NCBI GenBank assembly: GCA_035691285.1
Contig: DASSJI010000118.1
Location: 1 to 28,895, forward strand
Source: DATFEN01 sp035691285
GTDB lineage: Bacteria; Acidobacteriota; Vicinamibacteria; Fen-336
Direction: 5' to 3'
DNA: 28,895 nt
In this document: piece after piece, positions 17,201-24,292 of the stretch
How positions within the stretch are numbered: the first letter of the stretch is position 1
How the letters are laid out: every line of letters starts with the position of its first letter
Program-made: the position numbers and the translations under genes
The notes under the pieces: generated by a model
What the model saw: the letters and a program-made list of their open reading frames with translations, nothing else
Told to the model about the DNA's origin: nothing
Database searches by the model: none

Positions 17201-17410
17201 ACGGCGCTCGTCTTCCTGCCCTTCGCGCTGCGCGGGAGCGTCGCCGGCCTGGAGATCATGCAGCCGATGGCGGTCGTCGTCCTCGGCGGGCTCGTCACGA
17301 CCACGCTCCTTGCGCTCGTCGGGACGCCCGCCCTGTACCTGTTCTTCGGGGTCTCTCGTGAACCGGAGCTGGACCTTGCCGAGCTGCCGGCTGCGGCGGT
17401 GACCGAGTAG
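14255..17410 (+). CDS. HME-type RND permease A with altered TM4 proton relay
   Basis: This is a 1051-residue inner-membrane RND permease of full length: TM1 near 11-30, a large periplasmic porter domain, TM2-6 from about 338, a second porter domain, and TM7-12 to about 1040. ATG 14255 has GGAGG at 14243-14247 and aligns with the start of pump B. The family TM4 motif (Val-Asp-Asp-Ala-Ile-x-x-x-Glu-Asn) reads Ile-S411-E412-Ala-Val-Ala-D416-Ala-D418-Asn. Both adjacent Asp residues that carry protons in AcrB (D407, D408) are thus Ser-Glu, and the downstream Glu is Asp. The TM10 basic residue is kept as R940. No CusA Met triad is present, so Cu(I) is not predicted. A Gly/Asn repeat (432-439) follows TM4. 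No frameshift is seen, so it is not a pseudogene. Confidence 0.93.
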   Translation: MLRWIVESSLQLRVVVAAVAVLLLVFGFVLLDDMRVDALPEFSRPYVEIQTEALGLSAQEVEAMITTPMEADMLNGTPWVDEIRSVSLPGLSSIVMVFQKGTDIMKARQVAHERMTEIFALPQVSKPPVMINPLSSTARILDVGLTSDKLSLIDMSVLARWTILPRLMGVPGVANVSIWGERRWQVQVQVDPNRLRDEKVTLLQVIKTAGNSLWASPLSFLEASTPGTGGWIDTPNQRLTIRHILPIKTAADLAQVTVEGAPSKRLGDVAKVVEHHQPLIGDAVVKDAPSLTLVVEKFPWANTTDVTEDVEEALDKLRPGLAGVEMDSTLFRPATFLELALGNFYSALSIGMVLVAVAFFLFLPNWRAALVGTVAVLLSMITAVMVLYARGVIANMVILAGLMIALSVVISEAVADADNLVRRLRQAREEANGNGNGNGRTAATIVRAVLEMRGPAVYATFILVLAAVPVLFLEGMSGAFFHPIATSFILALAASMLVALAITPALGLLLLKSASLGGSDSAVAGLARGIHGALFGWAGRAPALAVGAVVALLVVGGICVPLLHQESLLPAFKETDLMVRWEGSSSASYPAMARITALASRELRALPGVRNVSGEMGRAITSDKRANINAGELRVSIDPAADYDATVAAVRQVMAGYPGLNPEVLTYLQAQVRKELAGNGDSLVVRIYGEDLDMIRQKADEVQRVLASTDGIVDPRVRYPREMPTLEIEVDIDKAKRHGLKPGDVRRAATTLVSGLEVGSLFEEQKVFDVIVWGTPEARHSITNIHELLIDTPAGGHVPLKEVASVRIVPSATEIQRDAVARFIDVTANVRNRDLAVAGAVQRGIQQIQFPLEYRAELLGEYAERLAAQRRVMAFAIAAAIAIFLVLQAFFRSWPLAAAVFLTLPMALVGGVVAVVATGGGLLSFGGVAGFLGLLGLAVRNVVTLVSRYRQLEQQGGGVPPADIVARGTLECSAPILLSAVATALVFLPFALRGSVAGLEIMQPMAVVVLGGLVTTTLLALVGTPALYLFFGVSREPELDLAELPAAAVTE

Positions 17411-17466
17411 GCGAGGCTTCCGTGACAGCTCTCAGAAACGCGTGGTTGAAGGAAAGGTCGAAGGAA

Positions 17467-17913
17467 ATGAAACGCACTGAGCTATGGATTGCTGTGCTGG
17501 CGGGCGCGGCGAGCCTGACGTTTGCAGCGTGCCAGAAGAAGGCGGCCCCGCATGCGGTCGAGCACCCGGCGAAGGTCGAGAGCATCGAGGGCTCGGACCT
17601 GAAGAAGGTGACGCTGACGGCCCGGGCGATGCAGCGCATCGACCTCAAGACCGACGAGGTCCGTGAACATCGCCCGTCCCCGGCCGCGGCGGCCCAGCGG
17701 GTCGTGCCCTACTCGTCCCTGATCTACGACCCGCAAGGCAACACGTGGGTCTACACCAGCCCCCAGCCCGCGACCTTCGTGCGGCACAAGGTCGATGTCG
17801 CCGACATCGAGGGCGACGTCGTGATCTTGAAGGACGGGCCGCCGGCCGGCACCGTGGTCGCGTCGCGGGCGGTGGCGGAGCTGTACGGCGCCGAGTTCAA
17901 GGTCGGACACTAG
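17467..17913 (+). CDS. Compact adaptor-like lipoprotein lacking hairpin domain
   Basis: This is a 148-residue protein placed between two RND permease genes. A signal peptide leads to C22 in Phe-Ala-Ala-Cys, a plausible though not ideal lipobox. Residues about 45-65 (Val-Thr-Leu-Thr-Ala-Arg-Ala-Met-Gln) resemble the first strand segment of RND membrane-fusion proteins. Residues about 80-148 resemble their C-terminal membrane-proximal domain, from Val-Pro-Tyr-Ser-Ser-Leu-Ile-Tyr-Asp to Glu-Leu-Tyr-Gly-Ala-Glu-Phe. The lipoyl/barrel-sandwich and alpha-hairpin parts, about 200 residues in normal adaptors, are absent. It could dock on the pump but could not reach a TolC channel. ATG 17467 is chosen over GTG 17422 because it starts the signal peptide and follows purine-rich AAGGA. 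Confidence 0.8.
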   Translation: MKRTELWIAVLAGAASLTFAACQKKAAPHAVEHPAKVESIEGSDLKKVTLTARAMQRIDLKTDEVREHRPSPAAAAQRVVPYSSLIYDPQGNTWVYTSPQPATFVRHKVDVADIEGDVVILKDGPPAGTVVASRAVAELYGAEFKVGH

Positions 17914-17950
17914 TTCACAGTCACGTCTAGGCAGCGAACGGAGAGCCACC

Positions 17951-20900
17951 ATGCTGCGTTGGATCGTCGCGTCGAGCCTGAAGTTCCGGTTTCTCGTTCT
18001 CGCCGTGTCCGCCGGGATCGCGTACTTCGGCTTTGCGCAAATCCAGAAGATGCCGGTGGACGTCTTCCCGGAGTTCGCGCCGCCGATGGTGGAGATCCAG
18101 ACCATCAGCCTCGGGCTCTCGGCCGAGGAGGTGGAGTCGCTGGTCACGATCCCGCTGGAGCAGAGCCTGGCCGGCATCCCGGGGATGACCGTCCTCCGCT
18201 CCAAATCGGTGCCCGACCTGTCGGCCATCAAGATGTACTTCAAGCGCGGAACGGACCTGCTTCTGGCCCGTCAGTTTGTACAGGAGCGCGTTTCGACGGT
18301 CACGCCGACGCTGCCCACGTGGGCCAGCCCGCCCATCATGCTGCCGCCGCTCTCGGCCACCAGCCGCATGATGAAGATCGGGATCTCGTCGAAGACCCGC
18401 TCCGTGATCGACCTCTCGATGATCACCTACTGGACGATCCGCCAGCGCCTGCTGCGCGTCCAGGGCGTGGCCAACGTCCCGATCTGGGGCGAGCGGCTGG
18501 AGATGCTCCACGTGCAAACCGTGCCGGAGCGCATGCACGAGCACAAGGTCACCCTTGACGAAGTCATGGAGGCAACGGCCGACTCGCTGGACGTGGGCTT
18601 GTTCCAGTTCTCGGACGGACACCACGTCGGCACGGGCGGCTGGCTCGATACCCCCAACCAACGGCTCCAGGTCCGCCACGTCCTCCCCATCGCCCGCAAG
18701 TACGACGCCGTGACGCCGGAGCCCCTGGCCAACGTGCCCTTGGCCGTCAGGAACGGCAAGCAACTGGTGCTCAAGGACGTCGCCGACGTGGTCATCGACC
18801 ACCAGCCGATGGTGGGCGATGGCGTCGTCAACGGCGCCCCCGGCCTGCTGCTCATCGTCGAGAAGTTCCCCTGGGCGAATACGCTGCAGGTAACCAAGGA
18901 GGTCGAGGCCGCGATCGACGCCCTGCGGCCCGGCTTGCCGGACGTGGACATCGACACGACCATCTTCCGGCCGGCGACCTTCATCGAAACCTCGATCGAC
19001 AACCTGAGCAAGGCGCTGTTCATCGGCAGCGTGCTGCTGATCCTGGTGCTCTTCTTCTTCCTCTACGATTGGCGCATCGGGCTGATCAGCGCCGTGGCGA
19101 TGCCGCTATCCCTGCTCGCGGCCACCCTGGTCCTCTACCTGCGCAACACGACGATCAACGTGATGATCCTCGCGGGCTTCGTCATCGCGCTCGGTGACAT
19201 CGTCGACGACGCGATCATCGGCATCGAGAACGTGGTGCGGCGGCTGCGCGAGGCGCGCCGGCAGGGAACCAGCAAGTCCTTGGCCCGCATCATCCTCGAC
19301 GCCTGTGTCGAGGTGCGCGGCGCCATCGTCTACGCGACCTTGATCGAGGTGCTGGCCATCCTCCCGGTGTTCTTCCTGGGGGGACTGTCCGGCGCGTTCT
19401 TCCGGCCCCTCGCCTTCTCCTATGCCCTGGCCCTGCTCGTCTCCATGGTGGTCGCGCTGACGGTCACGCCGGCCATGGCATTGATCCTGCTGCGCAATGC
19501 GCCCCTGGCCGACCGCGAGTCTCCGGTCGTGCGCTGGCTGCACACGGCCTATCTGAAGCTTCTGGCGCCCATCGTCCGCACGCCGAGGCCCGCTTACGTC
19601 ACCGTCGGCGTCGTGGCCGCGGCCGGCATCGCGATCTGGCCTCTGCTGGGGCACTCCCTGCTGCCGTCGTTCAAGGAGCGGGACTTCCTGATGCACTGGC
19701 TGACGAAGCCGGGCACCTCGTGGCCGGAGGAGGTCCGGATCACGATCGAGTCCGCTAAGGAGCTGCAGGCCATCCCAGGCGTCCGCAACTTCGGCGCACA
19801 CATCGGGCAGGCGCTGATCATGGACGAAGTCGTCGGCATGTACTTCGGTGAGAACTGGATCAGCGTGGATCCGTCGGTCGACTACGACGAGACGCTGGCG
19901 AAGATCCAGGAAGTGGTCGACGGCTATCCGGGCGTCTATCGTGACGTGCAGACCTACTTGAAGGAGCGCATCCGGGAGGTGCTGACCGGAAGCTCCGACG
20001 AGATCGTCATACGCATCTACGGCCGCGACCTGGATGTCCTCACCAGGAAGGCCACGGAGGTGAGGGAGGCCCTGGGGAAGATCCCTGGCGTCATCGACCT
20101 GCACATCTCCTTCCAGGAGAAGATCCCGCAGATCGAGGTCAAGGTCGACCTTGCGAAGGCCCGGAAGTACGGCCTCAAGCCGGGCGAGGTCCGGCGGGCC
20201 GCGACCACGCTCGTGGCCCTCGAGGAGGCGGGCGACATCCACGTCGCCAACCGCACCTACGATGTCAACGTGTGGAGCATACCCAGCGCGCGTGCCAGCC
20301 TGACCGACATCCGCAGGCTTCCGATCGACACGCCGGGCGGCGGCCACGTCCGCCTCGAGGACGTGGCCGACGTGCGTGTCGCGCCGACGCCGAACGTCGT
20401 CAACCGCGAGCACTTGATGCGCTACATGGCGATCGACGCCAACGTGCGTGGACGGCCCCTGGGCGACGTGTATGCGGACGTGCAGGCCGCTCTCGCCAAG
20501 ATCGAGTTCCCCCACGAGTACTACCCCGTGCTGCAGGGCGAATACACGGAGCGCCTGGCGGCCCAGAGGACGCTGCTCTTGGTGTCGATCGGCGCGGCGC
20601 TCGGCGTCTTCCTGCTGCTGGTCACTTCCTTCGGGAACGTGCGCCTGGCCACCCTGTCGTTCCTCACCTTGCCGTCGGCGCTGGTTGGGGGCGTGATCGC
20701 GGCGTACGTGGGTGACGGGATCATATCGCTCGGCTCGCTCGTGGGATTCCTCACCATCCTCGGGATCACGGCGCGAAACGGCATCATGCTGATCGAGCAC
20801 TATCAGCATCTCGAGCGGAACGAGGGTGTCGCATTCGGGCCGGAGCTGGTTCTGCGCGGGGCCAAGGAGCGGATCTCTCCGATCATCATGACTGCATTGA

Positions 20901-21079
20901 CGACGGCATTCGCGATACTGCCCCTGGTGGTGGCGGGCGATCTGCCCGGTCACGAGATCGAGTATCCGATGGCGGTTGTCATCCTGGGGGGCCTGATCAC
21001 CGCGACACTCTTGAACGTGTTCGTCGTGCCGAGCCTCTACCTGAAGTACGCACGGCCGGTGGCGAAGCCGGCCCAGTAA
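17951..21079 (+). CDS. HME-type RND permease B with intact TM4 relay
   Basis: This is a 1042-residue RND permease, clearly paralogous to pump A: both begin Met-Leu-Arg-Trp-Ile-Val and share blocks such as Gly-Thr-Gly-Gly-Trp, Asp-Thr-Pro-Asn-Gln-Arg-Leu and Phe-Arg-Pro-Ala-Thr-Phe. TM4 has the standard Val-D419-D420-Ala-Ile-Ile-Gly-Ile-E426-Asn, and TM10 has R942 where AcrB has K940, so proton coupling looks intact. At sites matching the CusA Met triad I see other residues, so monovalent copper is an unlikely substrate; another metal or an organic or lipid substrate is open. ATG 17951 follows a GGAGAG site. It starts 37 bases after the compact adaptor and ends 142 bases before the porin gene, with a hairpin between. 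Confidence 0.95.
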   Translation: MLRWIVASSLKFRFLVLAVSAGIAYFGFAQIQKMPVDVFPEFAPPMVEIQTISLGLSAEEVESLVTIPLEQSLAGIPGMTVLRSKSVPDLSAIKMYFKRGTDLLLARQFVQERVSTVTPTLPTWASPPIMLPPLSATSRMMKIGISSKTRSVIDLSMITYWTIRQRLLRVQGVANVPIWGERLEMLHVQTVPERMHEHKVTLDEVMEATADSLDVGLFQFSDGHHVGTGGWLDTPNQRLQVRHVLPIARKYDAVTPEPLANVPLAVRNGKQLVLKDVADVVIDHQPMVGDGVVNGAPGLLLIVEKFPWANTLQVTKEVEAAIDALRPGLPDVDIDTTIFRPATFIETSIDNLSKALFIGSVLLILVLFFFLYDWRIGLISAVAMPLSLLAATLVLYLRNTTINVMILAGFVIALGDIVDDAIIGIENVVRRLREARRQGTSKSLARIILDACVEVRGAIVYATLIEVLAILPVFFLGGLSGAFFRPLAFSYALALLVSMVVALTVTPAMALILLRNAPLADRESPVVRWLHTAYLKLLAPIVRTPRPAYVTVGVVAAAGIAIWPLLGHSLLPSFKERDFLMHWLTKPGTSWPEEVRITIESAKELQAIPGVRNFGAHIGQALIMDEVVGMYFGENWISVDPSVDYDETLAKIQEVVDGYPGVYRDVQTYLKERIREVLTGSSDEIVIRIYGRDLDVLTRKATEVREALGKIPGVIDLHISFQEKIPQIEVKVDLAKARKYGLKPGEVRRAATTLVALEEAGDIHVANRTYDVNVWSIPSARASLTDIRRLPIDTPGGGHVRLEDVADVRVAPTPNVVNREHLMRYMAIDANVRGRPLGDVYADVQAALAKIEFPHEYYPVLQGEYTERLAAQRTLLLVSIGAALGVFLLLVTSFGNVRLATLSFLTLPSALVGGVIAAYVGDGIISLGSLVGFLTILGITARNGIMLIEHYQHLERNEGVAFGPELVLRGAKERISPIIMTALTTAFAILPLVVAGDLPGHEIEYPMAVVILGGLITATLLNVFVVPSLYLKYARPVAKPAQ

Positions 21080-21088
21080 CGTCGGTAC

Positions 21089-21115
21089 GGCCGGTCGGCA
21101 GAACGCCGACCGGCC
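21089..21115 (+). terminator. Perfect 11-bp hairpin after permease B
   Basis: GGCCGGTCGGC, a five-base loop AGAAC, then GCCGACCGGCC form a fully paired GC-rich stem ten bases after the stop of permease B. The following bases (AGGTCGTTCGTTCGG) contain only scattered T, not a real U-tract. It may be a weak terminator, a stop for RNA decay, or an attenuator separating pump expression from the porin gene. Confidence 0.5.
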
Positions 21116-21221
21116 AGGTCGTTCGTTCGGTGGGTTGCGGCATCCTCCGGCGTCCTTCGTGCGCCGGAGGTGTGGAAGACAGGGCCGGCGGCAGGTCGGG
21201 CTGGAACCGGAGGTTGCGAAC

Positions 21222-22472
21222 ATGAAGGAATCGAGGAACGGTTCGACGGATCGTCGCGGTCTCCCTCGTGGGTTCCGGCTCTGCCTGCGGGCGGTCCTCG
21301 CAGCGGCGCTCCCGGTTCTCTCGCAGGCGCAGACCCCGACACCGACGGAGACGACGACACCCTCGCCGGCGCCCAGCCAGACGCCGACGCCGGCGGCGAT
21401 GCCGACACCGACGCAGACGAGCGAGCAATCGCAGGCGCCGCCGCCGACCTGGAACTTCTCCGGCGACTTCCGTCTTCGCTGGGAGCGGACGAGCGATCAA
21501 GAACCCACGACGGAAGCGGACCGCCTGGAGCCGCGCCGGCGGTGGGTCGTCCGCTTCCGGAGCGCCCTCACCCGGCAGTTCGGCAGGGTGACCACCTTCG
21601 GTGTCCGCGTCGCGACCGGTCAGAGGGGGGACCCGAACTCGACGGACATCACGCTGGGCGACTTCGCGGATCGTCTCGAGATGAGCTTCGATAGGGCCTA
21701 TCTCGAGCTGAAGAACAAGGGCCTCTTCGCCACCGGAGGCAAGTTCGCCAATCCATTCACCACCACGGAGCTCGTCTGGGACGGGGACGTGAACCCGCAG
21801 GGCGTCGCGGCCAGCATCGGCCGCCCGGGGAAGCACCAGGTGACGCCGAAGCTCACGGGGATCTTCTACGTGGTCGATGAAGACACGATCAACCCGGACA
21901 GCTACATGCTGGGCGGCCAGGGGCAGGTGACCGTCAAGCCCTCTTCCTCCTGGAGCCTCGTGCTGGCGGGGGGCTACTACGACTACACCATCGAGAGCCT
22001 GCGACACGCCGATTCCGGCGACACCCGGGGCAACCGGCTGACCCCCGACGGCACGCAATACCTCTCGGACTTCGATCTCCTCGACGCCGTGCTGACGCTC
22101 GACCACGCCGGCTTCGGCGCTCGCTACCCCATCAAGTTCGTCGCGGACTACGTCAAGAACCTGGGCGCGGAAGGGAAGGACGACGGCTTCGGCCTGGACC
22201 TGTTCGTCGGACGGGCGTCGGCGAAAGGCGACCTGCGATTCCGCTACGGATACTCACAGGCGGAGACCGACGCGGTGCTGGCGGCCTTCTCTCACGACAA
22301 CACGACCCTGGCGACCAACTACAAGCAGCATACGGCGACCGTCGACTACCAGGTCCTCAAGGACATGCAGCTCAACGCGACGTGGTACGTCTACCGCAGG
22401 CTGAGCAGCCCGCTCCCGGACCCGAGCGGTTGGATCACGCGTCTCCGGCTGAACGCGCTGGTCTCGTGGTGA
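21222..22472 (+). CDS. Putative outer-membrane porin
   Basis: This is a 416-residue beta-barrel protein. The start ATG 21222 has GGAGGTTG upstream. A signal peptide (about residues 12-37, ending Ser-Gln-Ala-Gln) is followed by a Thr/Pro-rich linker of about 40 residues, with many Thr-Pro steps. The rest shows alternating aromatic and polar strands (for example Phe-Ser-Gly-Asp-Phe-Arg-Leu-Arg-Trp-Glu) and ends Leu-Val-Ser-Trp, an aromatic C-terminus fit for barrel assembly. The pattern matches the 'putative porin' type rather than TolC: there are no long helices. Coming directly after an adaptor/RND set, it could be the outer-membrane exit or uptake pore of that system, although it may simply be co-located. 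Confidence 0.83.
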   Translation: MKESRNGSTDRRGLPRGFRLCLRAVLAAALPVLSQAQTPTPTETTTPSPAPSQTPTPAAMPTPTQTSEQSQAPPPTWNFSGDFRLRWERTSDQEPTTEADRLEPRRRWVVRFRSALTRQFGRVTTFGVRVATGQRGDPNSTDITLGDFADRLEMSFDRAYLELKNKGLFATGGKFANPFTTTELVWDGDVNPQGVAASIGRPGKHQVTPKLTGIFYVVDEDTINPDSYMLGGQGQVTVKPSSSWSLVLAGGYYDYTIESLRHADSGDTRGNRLTPDGTQYLSDFDLLDAVLTLDHAGFGARYPIKFVADYVKNLGAEGKDDGFGLDLFVGRASAKGDLRFRYGYSQAETDAVLAAFSHDNTTLATNYKQHTATVDYQVLKDMQLNATWYVYRRLSSPLPDPSGWITRLRLNALVSW

Positions 22473-22482
22473 TGGGAGGTGC

Positions 22483-22513
22483 CTGACTGCGGCGGCGCCG
22501 ACACGAGTACGAT
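22483..22513 (+). promoter_or_regulatory. Possible promoter of PepSY-like gene
   Basis: CTGACT (22483-22488) and TACGAT (22508-22513) lie 19 bases apart, each matching four of six consensus bases. Transcription would start near 22520 and keep the GGAGGAAGAGG ribosome site. Confidence 0.3.
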
Positions 22514-22534
22514 GGCGGGGACCGGAGGAAGAGG

Positions 22535-22993
22535 ATGATCAGACCCTTGTTGACGGCAGTACTCGCGTCGAGCATGCCCCTGGCCGCGTCCGCACGCGCA
22601 CAGGACTCCGAGACGAAGGCGACACTGGAGCAGCTGCCTGCCGCCGTCCAGGACGCGGTGAAGGCGCAGGGCCGTGGGGCCACGCTGCGCCGCGTCGCCA
22701 AGGAACTGAAGGGGGGAGTCACGCAGTACGAGGCCGAGCTGATGGTCGACGGCCGCCGGCGGGACGTCCTCTTCGACGCCCAGGGCAAAGTCGTCAGCGT
22801 AGAAGAGCAGAAGACCCTGAGCGAGATCCCCCAAGGCGCTCGCGACGCCATCCTGAAAGCCCTGGGCGCGGGGAAGCTGGTCCTGGTCGAAGAGGTCACG
22901 AAGGGCGAGGCCACGTTCTACGAGGGCCACATCTCGAACGGAGGCAACATCTCCGAGGTGAAGGTGGACGCCGCCGGCAAGCCCGTAGAATAG
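22535..22993 (+). CDS. Exported PepSY-like double-repeat protein
   Basis: This is a 152-residue protein with a signal peptide (residues 1-23, ending Ala-Arg-Ala-Gln). The mature part contains two similar units of about 60 residues. Each has a Leu/Ile-Pro-x-x-Ala/Arg start of a helix (Leu-Pro-Ala-Ala-Val-Gln-Asp-Ala; Ile-Pro-Gly-like Gln-Gly-Ala-Arg-Asp-Ala), then strands ending in Val-Asp/Phe-Asp-Ala-x-Gly-Lys. This is the layout of PepSY-like periplasmic domains, which often act as small inhibitory or binding modules. ATG 22535 is well supported by GGAGGAAGAGG. No partner peptidase is next to it. It may still belong to the RND/porin unit, 62 bases upstream. Confidence 0.75.
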   Translation: MIRPLLTAVLASSMPLAASARAQDSETKATLEQLPAAVQDAVKAQGRGATLRRVAKELKGGVTQYEAELMVDGRRRDVLFDAQGKVVSVEEQKTLSEIPQGARDAILKALGAGKLVLVEEVTKGEATFYEGHISNGGNISEVKVDAAGKPVE

Positions 22994-23080
22994 GGCTCGA
23001 GACGAGCGGACGGGTGCACGAAAGGTTTGTGAGATGAACCTCGCCGACAGGCTCCAGCCCCCTCCGTCCGATCAAAGCGG

Positions 23081-23109
23081 TTGACTCCCTGCACGGTCCG
23101 CGGTAGGGT
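23081..23109 (+). promoter_or_regulatory. Sigma-70-like promoter of ABC-2 exporter operon
   Basis: TTGACT (23081-23086) and TAGGGT (23104-23109) are 17 bases apart. Transcription would begin near 23116, giving a leader of about 120 bases before ATG 23237. Confidence 0.45.
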
Positions 23110-23236
23110 GTGCCCCACTCCCTCCAACGTTCTGGTGCTGATGGTGAGGTCGAAATATGCCCGCCGTCGGTCCGGGCCGCCTCGTCCTAGCGGATTGGAT
23201 CGGCGAACGGAGCTGCGAGGCAGGGGGTAACGGGAC

Positions 23237-24292
23237 ATGTATACTCGGCCACGCGAAGGCGTCGGCTATTCGGGGAGTGCGCTAGTGGAGCCAGAGGCGA
23301 AGCGCGGCGACGTGCCGGAATCCCAGGCGTCCCAGCCCCCGATCCTGGTCGCACAGGATTTGAGCCGTTCCTACGGGCCCCGACAGGCCGTGCGCGGCCT
23401 GTCCTTCTCCTTGAACGCCGGGCGCATCCTGGGCTTCCTGGGCCCAAATGGAGCCGGGAAGACCACCTCGATCCGCATCTTGACCACGATCCTCGAGCCG
23501 TCGACCGGCAGTTTCGCGGTGGCCGGCATAGACCATCGCCGCCCGGAGGAGATCCGTCGCCGGATCGGCGTGCTTCCGGAGAACCTCGGGTTCCCCAGGC
23601 AGATGACCGGGCTCGAGTACCTGTCGTTCTTCGGCCAGCTCTACGGCCGCGGTGCCGGTGACGCGCGCTCCCTCGCCCTCGCGCTCTTGGAGGATGTCGG
23701 CCTGAAGGAGAGGGGCCGGTCCCTGATCGGCACCTACAGCCACGGTATGCGGCAAAGGCTGGGAATCGCGCGTGCTCTCGTGAACGATCCGGCCGTCGTG
23801 TTCCTCGACGAGCCGACACTCGGCCTGGACCCCCGTGGTCAGCAGGAGCTCCTCGGGCTGGTTCGCCGGATCGCGCGCGATCGCAACGCCGGCGTGATCA
23901 TGTGCAGCCACCTGCTCTGGGAGATCGAGAAGATCTGCGACGACGTCGTCATCCTGAGCGCCGGCCAGGTCATCGTGTCGGGCTCCGTGCGCGACGTCAT
24001 CGGCAGGAGCCAGCGCGGGGGGATCCGGGTCACCGTGCCGCCGGCGTCGCTCGCCGAGGCGCAAAGGGTGCTCGAAGCGGCGCCGGAGGTGACGAACGTC
24101 GCGCCCGTGCCCGAGCTGCCGGGCTGCTTGCGAATGGATCCGGCGAACGCCGGTTCGGCGCAGGACCATGCGCTCAACAACAAGGTCCTGGAAGGCCTCA
24201 TTCGAACCGGGATTCCCATCCTGGGCTTCGGCACCGAAGGGGGCCGGCTGGAGGAGGTCTTCCTTCAACTCACCGACAAGGCGATCAAGTGA
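23237..24292 (+). CDS. ABC-2 type exporter ATP-binding protein
   Basis: This is a 351-residue ATPase subunit. Walker A is G69-P-N-G-A-G-K75-T-T, the signature is Y167-S-H-G-M-R-Q-R (the YSxGM form common in ABC-2 exporters), Walker B is Val-Phe-Leu-D191-E192-Pro-Thr, and the switch His is in Cys-Ser-His-Leu-Leu-Trp-Glu. All catalytic residues are present. A C-terminal extension of about 100 residues follows the nucleotide-binding domain, as in drug or polysaccharide ABC-2 ATPases. The N-terminus before Val-Ala-Gln-Asp-Leu is long and probably disordered; GTG 23285, 48 bases downstream, is an alternative start with GGGGAG upstream. The stop overlaps the next start (GTGA), so expression with permease 1 is coupled. 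Confidence 0.93.
   Translation: MYTRPREGVGYSGSALVEPEAKRGDVPESQASQPPILVAQDLSRSYGPRQAVRGLSFSLNAGRILGFLGPNGAGKTTSIRILTTILEPSTGSFAVAGIDHRRPEEIRRRIGVLPENLGFPRQMTGLEYLSFFGQLYGRGAGDARSLALALLEDVGLKERGRSLIGTYSHGMRQRLGIARALVNDPAVVFLDEPTLGLDPRGQQELLGLVRRIARDRNAGVIMCSHLLWEIEKICDDVVILSAGQVIVSGSVRDVIGRSQRGGIRVTVPPASLAEAQRVLEAAPEVTNVAPVPELPGCLRMDPANAGSAQDHALNNKVLEGLIRTGIPILGFGTEGGRLEEVFLQLTDKAIK

Noticed and set aside
14255..17410. Permease A as a decaying pseudogene
   Set aside because: The frame is intact over 1051 codons, the ribosome site is good and membrane segments are complete; changes are concentrated in TM4.
19106..21223. A 705-codon open frame on the minus strand
   Set aside because: It is the shadow of RND permease B and lacks any domain-like pattern.
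21320..21450. The Thr-Pro repeat region of the porin as a separate DNA repeat or CRISPR-like array
   Set aside because: The near-repeats follow codon pairs of the protein linker, have irregular spacing and no distinct spacers.
22995..23007. GCTCG/CGAGC hairpin after the PepSY-like gene
   Set aside because: Five pairs with a three-base loop and no T-run; expected often at this GC content.
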